In this document: in pieces, positions 1 to 8,449 of the stretch
Layout of the letters: every line of letters begins with the position of its first letter
How positions within the stretch are numbered: the stretch's first letter is position 1
From: CAZGKW01 sp964526295
GTDB lineage: Bacteria; Planctomycetota; Phycisphaerae; FEN-1346
DNA: 22,231 nt
Assembly (NCBI GenBank): GCA_964526295.1
Contig: CAZGKW010000059.1
Span: 1-22,231, forward strand
Reading direction: 5' to 3'
Position numbers and translations under genes: made by a program
The notes under the pieces: model-generated
The model's database searches: none
Told to the model about the DNA's origin: nothing
The model's input: only the letters and a program-made list of their open reading frames with translations

Positions 1-1070
1 ACCACCTCCCGGCAGGCCCGCTCGGCCTCCGGGCACGTGCCCGACCGGTAGCCGTACTGTTCCATGGGCGTCTCGGCCGGGTGCAGCGGACACTCGAACC
101 ACGTGCCGAGCTCCACCAGGTGCTTCGGCGCCTCGGCCACCGCCCGGGCCTTGTCGGCCACGCGGACCGGATACCGCACGAGGACGGGGTCCATCGTGTC
201 GGGCACCTCGGGGACGTTCCACCCGGCGTCGCGGAGGAGCCGGTCGTAGAGCCGTCCCATCCGGCGCCTGTGGGCCAGGTTCCGTTCGATCCGCCGCATC
301 TGCCGGAGGCCCGCCCGGGCCTGTCCCCGGCCCATCCCGGCGAAGAACCCCGCGGGCATCTCCGGCACAAACTCGGCCGTGCTGCTCGACCCCACCACCG
401 CCCCTTTACGCGTCAGCCACCGGTAGAGCGACGTCATGAACGCCGTCGTCTTCGGGTAGACGAGCGCCCGGTAGACCAGCCGCTGGACGGCGAGCATGAG
501 GGCGGCCTTGGCCGGGGGTCGCGCGAGCTCCGTCTCGGCGAGCGACCGCAGCCGCCCGGCCAGCTCCGGGTCGTCGGTCGTCGCCATCCCGCCGATGCCC
601 GTCGTGAACGGCTTGTTCCACTGGAACGACCAGTAGGCCGCCACACCGAACGTCCCGCACCGCCGGCCCTTGTAGGTCGAGCCGAGGGCCAGGCAGCAGT
701 CCTCGACGACCGGCACGCCGTGACGCCCGGCGACCGCCAGGATGGCGTCCATCTCCGAGGGGTAGCCGTAGGTGTGCTGCGCGACGATGATCTTCGTCCG
801 CGGCGTGACGGCCGCCTCCAGCCGCTTGACGTCGACGTTGTACGTGGCCGGCTCGATGTCGACGAAGACGGGCACCGCCCCGAGGTACATGACGGGGTTG
901 ACGTCCATGACGCAGGTGTAGCCGGGCAGGATGACCTCGTCGCCCTCGCCGACGCCGAGGGCCCGGAGCATGGCGTACATGGCCACGCGGCCCTTCCACG
1001 TGGCCAGCGCCTGGCGGACGCCGAGCCAATCGGCGAAGGCCCGCTCGAACTTTCCGACGGCGTCGCTCAT
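1..1070 (-). CDS. DegT/DnrJ/EryC1-family PLP aminotransferase, 3' end beyond window
   Basis: This family transfers an amino group to keto-sugars for surface polysaccharides or natural products, or in some members dehydrates sugars; it acts in the cytosol with pyridoxal phosphate. Read from ATG at 1070, the frame stays open to the window edge (356 codons), so the C-terminus is missing. Visible family hallmarks are GVGEGDEVILPGYTCV near residues 39-54, VFVDIEP about 20 residues later, VVEDCCLALGSTYKG near 120-134 (the ED motif that contacts the cofactor), and SFQWNKPFTTGIGGM with the expected Schiff-base lysine at K153. The N-terminus is some 30 residues shorter than in many relatives and no upstream in-frame ATG was found, so the start is not certain. 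Only a distant GGGAG precedes it. Substrate cannot be assigned. The gene is divergent from the cytochrome-like gene at 1217. Confidence 0.85.
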   Translation of the reverse strand, partial: MSDAVGKFERAFADWLGVRQALATWKGRVAMYAMLRALGVGEGDEVILPGYTCVMDVNPVMYLGAVPVFVDIEPATYNVDVKRLEAAVTPRTKIIVAQHTYGYPSEMDAILAVAGRHGVPVVEDCCLALGSTYKGRRCGTFGVAAYWSFQWNKPFTTGIGGMATTDDPELAGRLRSLAETELARPPAKAALMLAVQRLVYRALVYPKTTAFMTSLYRWLTRKGAVVGSSSTAEFVPEMPAGFFAGMGRGQARAGLRQMRRIERNLAHRRRMGRLYDRLLRDAGWNVPEVPDTMDPVLVRYPVRVADKARAVAEAPKHLVELGTWFECPLHPAETPMEQYGYRSGTCPEAERACREV

Positions 1071-1216
1071 GATGGCGCAGGAACTCCCTCGGAGGCGCCG
1101 CCTAACTATATCGGCGGGGCGGGGGGATTTCCACGGGCGAACCGGCGGTCGGCCGGCGGGCCGGGGAATCTGTTCAACGTCGGCGTGGGCTGGTCCTTCT
1201 AACAAGGGTTCAAGGG

Positions 1217-1606
1217 ATGGAAGCAACGATAACGGACCGATGGCTGCCGATCGGGCCGGCGGCCCTCGCGGTCGCGCTCGGCGGGCTGCTTCTGGGGTGT
1301 GGGATCGAGCCGCACGGCCCCCGTGGGAGCGACGGGGGACAAAGGGGCCCCGGCGATATCCGTAACGCGGACCGGGCCCGCGGCCGAAATCTCTACGTGA
1401 CGGCCTGCGCGGGGTGCCACGCGCTCTATCCCCCCGAGGCATACACCGCAGCGGAGTGGACCACCATCGTGCGACGACACAGGCACAGGCGGACCTCTTT
1501 GAGCGCCGAGCAGATGGCGGAGGTCGAACGTTACCTTCTTGCGGCGAGCAAGGAGGACGAGGATCGGCCCCGGCGGCAGGAGCCCGGCTCGCCTGGCGGT
1601 CCCTGA
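1217..1606 (+). CDS. small c-type cytochrome-like lipoprotein with one CxxCH
   Basis: A 129-residue exported protein. The N-terminus has a hydrophobic stretch ending in GGLLLGC, which fits a lipobox with C28, so the mature protein is probably membrane anchored. A single haem-attachment motif, CAGCH, lies near residues 64-68 after RGRNLYVTACAGCH, the usual cytochrome c class I opening. It is followed by YTAAEWTTIVRRH and LSAEQMAEVERYLLAAS, a helix pattern common in small monohaem cytochromes. The axial methionine is not obvious; M96 in the last helix is the only candidate. The tail is charged and Pro/Arg rich. ATG at 1217 has AAGGG upstream. It is the only clear intact plus-strand gene and converges on the phosphatase gene. 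Role is presumably electron transfer, but no partner is encoded nearby. Confidence 0.7.
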   Translation: MEATITDRWLPIGPAALAVALGGLLLGCGIEPHGPRGSDGGQRGPGDIRNADRARGRNLYVTACAGCHALYPPEAYTAAEWTTIVRRHRHRRTSLSAEQMAEVERYLLAASKEDEDRPRRQEPGSPGGP

Positions 1607-1632
1607 GGCCGGGCGTCCGGCCATCACAGGGA

Positions 1633-1694
1633 GCGCCCCCGGCTCCCCGGTGGGGCGGAGCGAGCGAATCCGACCCCGGTAGGCACCGGGGGCG
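1633..1694. terminator. long inverted repeat between convergent genes
   Basis: The arms GCGCCCCCGG at 1633-1642 and CCGGGGGCG at 1686-1694 are complementary over 9 bp, enclosing a GC-rich spacer that can fold itself (CTCCCC/GGGGCGG). The element sits in the 91 bp between the convergent stop codons at 1606 and 1698. Neither side has a proper U tract, so it would be at best a weak or Rho-assisted bidirectional terminator. Assignment rests on position and symmetry only. Confidence 0.3.
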
Positions 1695-1697
1695 TTC

Positions 1698-3161
1698 TCA
1701 CCTCAGGATTTCCAGCGCCACCACGGTCGCGTCGTCGGCCAGCTCGCCGCCGCTTCGTGCCACGACCTCGTCTGCCAGGTCCGAGACCTGGCGGCGGAGG
1801 CTTCTTTCGGCCGTCTGGCGGGCTAGACGCCGAAGGCCGTCGGTGCCAAGCGCCCGGCCGGGGTAGCCGGCGTCGGTCACGCCGTCGGTATAGAGCAGCA
1901 GGCGGTCGCCCGGCTGGAGCGGCACACGGCGGTGCTCCCACCTGGCGTTAGGGACCGGGCCGAGGGGCGGGCCCGTGCTTTCCAGCGACTCAGTGCCGCC
2001 GTCTGACAGCAGGATGCCGCCCGGATGGGCTGCCGAGGCATAGGTCCAGGACCGGTCGGCGGGATTCCAGAGACCGACGCATACGGTGATAAACCGATCC
2101 CGGGGTATCCAGTCGCTCAAGTCGCGATTGACGTGACCCAGCGCCTCGTGCGGCGCTTCGCATGCCGCGAGCCAGTGGCGGAGGGACATCTTGGCCGCCC
2201 CGGTCAGGAGGGCGGCCGTGATGCCGTGGCCGGCCACGTCCAGGACGAGCACGGCCGTCCGGCCGCCCGGCAACTCGAAGATGTCATAGAGGTCGCCGGC
2301 GACGTAGTCGGCGGGATGATAGGCCGCAGCGAACGTGACGCCCGGGACGTCCGGCAGCCGCCCGGGGAGCAGGCCGTGCTGAATCTCGCGAGCCCGTTCA
2401 AGTTCCGCGCGCTGCTGCCGCTGGTGGTCCTCGAGTTGGGCCGCCATGTCGTTGAACTGAACAGCAAGGTCACGAAGGTCCGTCGACCCTCCGGGCTTCG
2501 CCCGTGCCGAGAAGTCCCTTCGGGCCCAGGCCCGGCTGGCCTCGTGCAACCGGCCGAAAGGTTTCAGGATCCACAGGTGGATGGCCAGGAAGATGAGGCC
2601 GATCAGGGCGAGGCTCGTGGCGGCGGCCGTGACGGCGCTGCTCGCGAGCTGGCCGCGGAGAATCCGTTCCACGTGGTCCAGGTACTGGGCCAGGACAACC
2701 GTCGTGCCGTCCTCGTCGCGCACGCGAACCTGGGCGAGGCGGTGGTCGCCGACGGTCAACACCCTGGTTCCTGCCGATGCGTTCAGGAGGGCCCTCTCCA
2801 CCTCGACGCCGCTGTGGTAGCGGGTGCTGGCTTTGACGTTGCCTCGAGAGTCCAGGACCAGGATGTGGTGGCCTGGGGAGACGAACTCGTTCATCTGGGC
2901 GCAGAAATCGTCCACGTATCGCGCAAAGGCCTGCTCGTCCTTGATCCGGGCCCGCGTCACCTGGAGGGCCCTGGCCTGTTCCTCGAGGGAGGCGAAGACC
3001 TCCTCGAAGTGCACCCCGTACTCACGGCGGTAGTCCAGGGCCGCGCCGGCCCCGACCACCGCGAGGACCGTCAGGACGACGGCGACCGCGAGGCGTGCCC
3101 GCAGCGATCCCCGGCCGCGCGGGCCGTCGCCTGCTGATTGGTCCTGACCGCCGCGCCTCAT
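1698..3161 (-). CDS. membrane sensor serine phosphatase: HAMP plus SpoIIE/PP2C-type domain
   Basis: This 487-residue protein would dephosphorylate Ser/Thr in a partner, typically an anti-anti-sigma factor (RsbU-type signalling), in response to an extracytoplasmic cue. Order of parts: a basic cytosolic N-terminus, TM1 (about 22-42), a periplasmic sensing segment with HHILVLDSRGNVKAST, TM2 (about 170-195), a HAMP linker beginning KPFGRLHEASRAWARRDF, a short coiled coil (HQRQQRAELERAREIQHGLL), then the phosphatase. Metal-binding motifs are intact: HPADYVAGDLYDIFEL, VLVLDVAGHG, LLLYTDGVTDAG and a C-terminal ADDATVVALEI. ATG at 3161 overlaps the TGA of the HD-GYP gene (ATGA), so the two are translationally coupled. 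No anti-sigma kinase or STAS protein is encoded in the window, so its target lies elsewhere. Confidence 0.85.
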   Translation of the reverse strand: MRRGGQDQSAGDGPRGRGSLRARLAVAVVLTVLAVVGAGAALDYRREYGVHFEEVFASLEEQARALQVTRARIKDEQAFARYVDDFCAQMNEFVSPGHHILVLDSRGNVKASTRYHSGVEVERALLNASAGTRVLTVGDHRLAQVRVRDEDGTTVVLAQYLDHVERILRGQLASSAVTAAATSLALIGLIFLAIHLWILKPFGRLHEASRAWARRDFSARAKPGGSTDLRDLAVQFNDMAAQLEDHQRQQRAELERAREIQHGLLPGRLPDVPGVTFAAAYHPADYVAGDLYDIFELPGGRTAVLVLDVAGHGITAALLTGAAKMSLRHWLAACEAPHEALGHVNRDLSDWIPRDRFITVCVGLWNPADRSWTYASAAHPGGILLSDGGTESLESTGPPLGPVPNARWEHRRVPLQPGDRLLLYTDGVTDAGYPGRALGTDGLRRLARQTAERSLRRQVSDLADEVVARSGGELADDATVVALEILR

Positions 3162-4189
3162 ATGGCTCCCGATCCCTCTTGCTCCGTTCCTTCGGGGCTT
3201 ATGGCCGACAAGGTCTTCCGCCGGGCTGCGCGCCGCCCGATCTTCTCCCATTCGGCGCAAGAGACCCGGAGGAAGGCATCCACGACCTTCGGGTCGAAGG
3301 CCTGTCCGGCTTCCCGTTGGATTTCCCCGCGGGCCGCCTCGCAACTCATGCCCTCTTTCCGGTAGGGGCGGGGTGTGGTCATCGCGTCGAAGGCGTCCGC
3401 TACGGCGAACACCCTCGCTGCATAGGGAATTGCGTCCCTTTTCAGACCGCGGGGGTAACCCAGCCCATCGTACCGCTCGTGATGGGTGTAGACGACCTCT
3501 GCGACGTCCTGGAGGCCCGGCACCGGCTCCAAGAGCCTTCGGCCGACCCCCGGATGTTTCTTCATGGTCTCCCATTCGGGCTCCGTGAGCGCCCTCTCGC
3601 TGAGCAGGATTCGGTCCGGGACGCCGATCTTGCCCACATCGTGGAGCAGAGCGGCCTGCTCAAGCCGGTCAAGTCCGTCGCGTGCCATGCCCAGCTCCCG
3701 GCCGATGCGGGTGGCATAGGCGGCCACTCGCAGGGAATGGACCTCGGTCTCGTGCTCGCGGGCATCCAGGGCCGCCACCAGCGACAGGAAGGCCCCCCGG
3801 TGGGTTTCGGCAGCCTCCCTCAGGGCCGCCCGCTCCGCCCGGACCTGGTTCCCCCCCACCGCCGCCACCATCCAGATGGTCACGATTTCGCCCACTTGGT
3901 TGGCGTTCTCAGTCAACTGTCCCTGCCACTGGAGCCCCACGTGAGGGAGGTAGATGGCAGTCGCCAGAAGGGCCGTCGCCCAGGCGCCGCGAACGTCGTA
4001 CCAGATGCAGCCCAATACGACCGGGAGGAAAAACAGCTTCCGAAGGATCACGTGCAAGACGTGCAGCTGAGGGTCGTCGGTCGGGGTGACCCAATGGGCC
4101 ACGCCGGTCCCCGCGAGCAGCGCTGCGAGGGTCAGGATCTTCAGCCATGGGGGCAGGAACTCGCGCCTCGCCCTAGCCGGGTTTCGCAT
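3158..4189 (-). CDS. membrane-anchored HD-GYP domain protein, putative c-di-GMP phosphodiesterase
   Basis: HD-GYP proteins hydrolyse cyclic di-GMP (some act on other cyclic dinucleotides). The 343-residue product has an N-terminal membrane region of about four helices (roughly residues 14-32, 42-64, 68-84 and 100-113), a short coiled coil, then the catalytic domain at about 130-325. Metal-ligand residues are present: LLHDVGKIGVPD (H183, D184), KKHPGVG (H212), YTHHERYDGLGYP (H236, H237, with the GYP signature at 244-246) and FAVADAFDAMT. An active enzyme is therefore likely. ATG at 4189 is preferred over an upstream TTG at 4225 because GGGAG lies 7-8 nt before it. It starts 69 bp after the cusA-like stop and overlaps the phosphatase gene by 4 bp, so it may be read with the efflux operon. 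Its signal is unknown. Confidence 0.88.
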   Translation of the reverse strand: MRNPARARREFLPPWLKILTLAALLAGTGVAHWVTPTDDPQLHVLHVILRKLFFLPVVLGCIWYDVRGAWATALLATAIYLPHVGLQWQGQLTENANQVGEIVTIWMVAAVGGNQVRAERAALREAAETHRGAFLSLVAALDAREHETEVHSLRVAAYATRIGRELGMARDGLDRLEQAALLHDVGKIGVPDRILLSERALTEPEWETMKKHPGVGRRLLEPVPGLQDVAEVVYTHHERYDGLGYPRGLKRDAIPYAARVFAVADAFDAMTTPRPYRKEGMSCEAARGEIQREAGQAFDPKVVDAFLRVSCAEWEKIGRRAARRKTLSAISPEGTEQEGSGAI

Positions 4190-4258
4190 GAATCGGCTCC
4201 CGCCTCGGATCGCAACAGCGGTCAAGCCCGTCCTCCATCGGCAGGACTCTCCCCGGCA

Positions 4259-7200
4259 TCAGGTCGCCTCCCGCCGTCCACGAATCCGCGCAACCAGGTC
4301 GTGCCCGGCACAGTAGAGCGCGATGGGCAGGAACCCCAGCAGGGCCGTCGCGATCAGGAACACGCCGATCCACGTCTCCGAGATGCCCGTGTGCTGGTGG
4401 AACTCCTTCACCGTGCAATAAAGGACCGGCACCACGAAGATGCTGATCAGCACGACGAGCATGCCGCCGAACGACGGGATGGCCATCGGCACCATGACGT
4501 CCGAGCCGCGGCCCGTGCTCGTCAGGATCGGGACCAGGGCCAGGATCGTCGTGGCGGTGGTCATGAGGCACGGCCGGACGCGCCGATTGGCCGCGACGAG
4601 CGTCGCCTCCCGCATCTGGCGGACCGATTCGGTCGCCCGGTCGCGGAACACCTGGTCCAGGTACGTCGAGACGATCACGCCGTTGTCCGAGGCGATGCCA
4701 AACAGCGCCAGGAACCCCACCCACACCGCCACGCTCAGGTTCACCGGGTGGACCTGGAACAGGCCCCGCATGTTCACGTCGAAGACCGAGAAGTCGAGGA
4801 ACCACGGGCGGGCGTAGAGCCACAGGAGGATGAATCCCCCGGCCCAGGCGACGAAGATTCCCGAAAAGACCAGCAGCGTCGTCGGGATCGAGCGGAACTG
4901 GAAGTACAGGATGAGGCCAATGAGAAACAGGGCGATCGGCAGGACCACCATCAGGGTCTTCTGGCTTCGGACCTGGCTCTCGTAGCTCCCGGCGAAGGTG
5001 TAGCTGACGCCGCGAGGCAGGACCAGCTCGCCGCTGGCGATCTTCTCCTGGAGGTACGCCTGGCACTCCTCGACGACGTCGACCTCGGCCCGGCCCGCCT
5101 TCTTGTCGAAGATGACGTAGCCGGTGAGGAACGTGTCCTCGCTCTTGATGACCTGGGGGCCGCGGACGTAGCGGATGTCGGCCACCTGCTCGAGCGGGAC
5201 CTGGGCCCCGTCGGCGGCCGGCACGAGGATCCGCTCCATCAGGTCCGGCCGGTCCCTGAGCTCCCGCAGGTACCGGACGCGGACGGGGAACCGCTCGCGG
5301 CCTTCGACGGTCGTGGTGACGGGCCGTCCGCCGATGGCCACCTCCACCACGTCCTGGAAGGCCCGGATGGGCACGCCGTAGCGGGCCAGGGCCACCCGGT
5401 CGGGCACGATCTCAAGATACGGCTTGCCGACGATGCGGTCGGCGATCACGGTGTTCGCCTCGACGCTCGGCACCTCCTTGAGGAAGCGCTCGATCTGAAG
5501 GCCGACCTCCTCGATGGTCTCCAGGTCGGGTCCCTTGACCTTGACGCCCATGGGGGCCCGCATGCCGCTCTGGAGCATGACGATCCGGGCGGCGATGGGC
5601 TGGAGCTTCGGGGCCGAGGTCGTGCCGGGGATTTCGGTCACCTCGACGATCAGGTCCCAGATGGCGTCGGGCGAGTTGACGCCCGGCCAGAAGTCGCGGC
5701 CGGGGTTCAGGTCCGGGTCCAGCGCGGGCCGCCACTGGCGGAACGGCACGCCGTCCGGGTCCTCGATCAGGCGGCCCGGCTCGTCCCGGGCGAACTTGCC
5801 CCGGACGACGTACGGCTCGCCGTCGGGCGCGGGCACGGGCTCGCCGGCCTCGTTTCGGAAGAGGTCGGTCTCGTCGGGGTCGAAACGGAACTTGGTCCGG
5901 CGGCCGGCCTTGTCGGTCAGGTACTCCGACTTGTAGTTGATGACGGTCTCGACCATCGAGATCGGCGCGGGGTCCAGCGGCGACTCGACCCGCCCGATCT
6001 TGCTGACCGCCTGGTCGATCTCCGGCACGGCCGCCAGGGCCATGTCCTGGGTCGCCAGGATTTCGGTCGCTTCACCGATGGAGGCGTGGACCATGGTCGT
6101 GGGCATGAGGAGGAACGAGCCCTCGTCCAGCGGGGGCATGAACTCCTTGCCGAGGCCCGGCAGCCGCTCCTTGCTCCAAGTCCAGAAGGCGGTCGAACGG
6201 ACCCGATCAGGAGGGATGCCCGCTCTGCCTGCCGCCGTCGCCACGGGGCCCAGGACCGTGTCGAAGCCGAGCCAGACGGTCGCCCCGAACAGGAGCACGG
6301 CCCCCGTGATGAGGAGGAACGGCACCTTGTGCGCCAGGCACAGCCGCAGCACCCAAGGGTAGATCAGCCGGAAAACCCAGAAGAAGCCCAGCAGTGCCGC
6401 GACCAGGACGCCGACGAAGACGGCGTTCCGCGCGAAGCCCCGCTCCGGGCCCAACGGTTCCCAATAGCCACTCAGGACCAGGCCCACCACCACGACCACC
6501 GCCAGGTTGGCCACCCAGGGAGCGTAGCGCGAAACGCGCTCGGGCACGTGCGGCTTGAGCAGGAGATAGACGCCCGGCATGGCGACCACAACGCCGGCCC
6601 ACCACGCCACCAGCAGGCCGACGGGGACGCCCACCAGAATCAGACCGATCCCCAGCCCCAGCCGCACCTTGCGGCCGGTGACTTTCAGGCCGAAAAGGCT
6701 GTGCGCCAAGGGCGGAATCACCAGCAGGGCGATCAGGATCGATGCGATGAGGGCGAACGTCTTCGTAAAGGCGAGCGGCTTGAACAGTTTCCCCTCCGCC
6801 CCGATCATCACGAACACCGGCAGGAACGAGATGACCGTCGTCAGGACGGCCGTGACGACGGCGCTGCCGACCTCGCTGGATGCCTGGTGGACCAGCGTCA
6901 TCAGGTTCGTCCCCTCCGGCGCCTCGTCCATGTGCCGCAGGATGTTCTCCGAGACCACCACGCCCATGTCGACGATGGTCCCGATGGCGATGGCTATCCC
7001 GGAGAGGGCCACGATGTTCGCGTCCACGCCAAACAGGTGCATCGCGATGAAGCAGAGGAGCACGGCCAGCGGAAGCATGCTGCCTATGAGGACGCTGCTT
7101 CGAAGGTGCATGACCATCATCACGACGACGATCAGCGTGATCAGGATCTCCTGGGACAGGGCGTCGTTGAGCGTCCCGAGCGTCTCGTAGATGAGGCCCG

Positions 7201-8449
7201 TCCGGTCGTAAAACGGGACCACCGTGACCTGGCTGCTGGTGGCCCAGGCGGGCCACTGGTCTCGCGGCAGGGCCCGAAGCGCCCGGACCCAGGCATCGTG
7301 GTCGAGTTGGGCATTGGCATAGGCGTCGAAACCGTGGTCCCGGGCCCAACGCCGGACGGTCTCCGGCGTGACCTTCTCGAAGTCGATGACGACCTTCGTC
7401 GGGAGGCCCGGGGCGATCTCCTCGATCTTCTTCTTGACGTTCTTGATGGCCGCCAGGGGGTTCGTGCCGTAGCGTGCCACAACCACGCCGCCGACCGCCT
7501 CGGCCCCGTCCTTGTCGAGGGCCCCGCGGCGGATGAGCGGACCGGTCGTCACCGCCGCCACGTGCTTGACGAGCACCGGGACGTTGTGGTGCATCTTGAC
7601 GACGCTGTTCTCGATGTCGGCGACCTTCTCGATGAAGCCGATGCCGCGGATGAAGTACTCCACCCGGTTGATCTCGATGGTTCGGGCGCCGACGTCGATG
7701 TTGGAGGCCCGGACCGCGCGGAAGACCTCATCGAGCGTCACCCGGTAGGCCCGCATGGCGTCCGGATCGACGTCGACCTGGTACTCCTGGACGAATCCGC
7801 CCACGGAGGCGACCTCCGCCACCCCCTCGGCCGCCGTGAGGTAATACCGGACGTACCAGTCCTGGACGGTCCTCAGCTCGTCGAGGTCCCATCCGCCGGC
7901 GGGCTCGCCGTCGGGGTCCATCCCTTCGAGGGTGTACCAGAAGATCTGCCCCAGGGCCGTGGCGTCGGGCCCGAGGGCCGGCTGGACGTCCGGCGGAAGC
8001 GTCCCGGCGGGGAGGCTGTTGAGCTTCTCCAGCACGCGGCTCCGCGACCAGTAGAACTCGATGTTCTCCCGGAAGATGATGTAGATCGAGGAGAAGCCGA
8101 AGAAGGAATACGACCGGATCGTCTTGACGCCGGGGACGCCCAGCAGCGCCACGGTCAGCGGATAGGAGATCTGGTCCTCCACGTCCTGGGGCGATCGGCC
8201 CATCCACTCCGTGAAGACGATCTGCTGGTTCTCGCCGATGTCCGGGATCGCATCGGTGGGAACCGGGCTCCGGGGCCAGGGCCCGAGGTCCCAGTCGAAC
8301 GGCGCCATCGCCAGACCCACCACGACGATGAACACCACGAACAGCATGACGACGAGCTTGTTATGGAGGACGAAGCCGAGGACCCGGCCGATCCAGGACC
8401 GCTGCTCCGGCGTCGGCTCCTCGGACGGCTGGCCGCTGGGCTCAGTCAT
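4259..8449 (-). CDS. cusA: CusA/CzcA-type heavy-metal RND efflux pump, unusually long
   Basis: This is the proton-driven inner-membrane pump of a tripartite metal exporter. It opens with LGFVLHNKLVVMLFVVF (TM1) and VPTDAIPDIGENQQIVF, the heavy-metal RND start. TM4 carries GIAIAIGTIVDMGVVVSEN with D494; the GIAIAIG form is typical of the Cu/Ag (CusA) branch. RIVMLQSGMRAPMGVKV near residue 957 aligns with the CusA segment holding one of its metal-binding methionines. Conserved late motifs include YFQFRSIPTTLLVFSG and GIASDNGVIVSTYLDQVF. At 1396 residues it far exceeds the usual 1040-1050; much of the excess is a block of extra hydrophobic helices at about 590-736 plus a large periplasmic insert near 830-900. 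ATG at 8449 overlaps the adaptor stop by 8 bp. Metal is inferred, not proven. Confidence 0.93.
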   Translation of the reverse strand: MTEPSGQPSEEPTPEQRSWIGRVLGFVLHNKLVVMLFVVFIVVVGLAMAPFDWDLGPWPRSPVPTDAIPDIGENQQIVFTEWMGRSPQDVEDQISYPLTVALLGVPGVKTIRSYSFFGFSSIYIIFRENIEFYWSRSRVLEKLNSLPAGTLPPDVQPALGPDATALGQIFWYTLEGMDPDGEPAGGWDLDELRTVQDWYVRYYLTAAEGVAEVASVGGFVQEYQVDVDPDAMRAYRVTLDEVFRAVRASNIDVGARTIEINRVEYFIRGIGFIEKVADIENSVVKMHHNVPVLVKHVAAVTTGPLIRRGALDKDGAEAVGGVVVARYGTNPLAAIKNVKKKIEEIAPGLPTKVVIDFEKVTPETVRRWARDHGFDAYANAQLDHDAWVRALRALPRDQWPAWATSSQVTVVPFYDRTGLIYETLGTLNDALSQEILITLIVVVMMVMHLRSSVLIGSMLPLAVLLCFIAMHLFGVDANIVALSGIAIAIGTIVDMGVVVSENILRHMDEAPEGTNLMTLVHQASSEVGSAVVTAVLTTVISFLPVFVMIGAEGKLFKPLAFTKTFALIASILIALLVIPPLAHSLFGLKVTGRKVRLGLGIGLILVGVPVGLLVAWWAGVVVAMPGVYLLLKPHVPERVSRYAPWVANLAVVVVVGLVLSGYWEPLGPERGFARNAVFVGVLVAALLGFFWVFRLIYPWVLRLCLAHKVPFLLITGAVLLFGATVWLGFDTVLGPVATAAGRAGIPPDRVRSTAFWTWSKERLPGLGKEFMPPLDEGSFLLMPTTMVHASIGEATEILATQDMALAAVPEIDQAVSKIGRVESPLDPAPISMVETVINYKSEYLTDKAGRRTKFRFDPDETDLFRNEAGEPVPAPDGEPYVVRGKFARDEPGRLIEDPDGVPFRQWRPALDPDLNPGRDFWPGVNSPDAIWDLIVEVTEIPGTTSAPKLQPIAARIVMLQSGMRAPMGVKVKGPDLETIEEVGLQIERFLKEVPSVEANTVIADRIVGKPYLEIVPDRVALARYGVPIRAFQDVVEVAIGGRPVTTTVEGRERFPVRVRYLRELRDRPDLMERILVPAADGAQVPLEQVADIRYVRGPQVIKSEDTFLTGYVIFDKKAGRAEVDVVEECQAYLQEKIASGELVLPRGVSYTFAGSYESQVRSQKTLMVVLPIALFLIGLILYFQFRSIPTTLLVFSGIFVAWAGGFILLWLYARPWFLDFSVFDVNMRGLFQVHPVNLSVAVWVGFLALFGIASDNGVIVSTYLDQVFRDRATESVRQMREATLVAANRRVRPCLMTTATTILALVPILTSTGRGSDVMVPMAIPSFGGMLVVLISIFVVPVLYCTVKEFHQHTGISETWIGVFLIATALLGFLPIALYCAGHDLVARIRGRREAT

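Noticed and set aside
1105..1133. Possible promoter for the aminotransferase gene (TATAGT at 1105-1110 on the minus strand)
   Set aside because: A good -10 match in an AT island, but the sequence 17 bp upstream (CGTGGA) is not a -35 box.
81..1202. Plus-strand 373-codon open frame
   Set aside because: Antisense to the aminotransferase gene, whose motifs and catalytic lysine are unmistakable.
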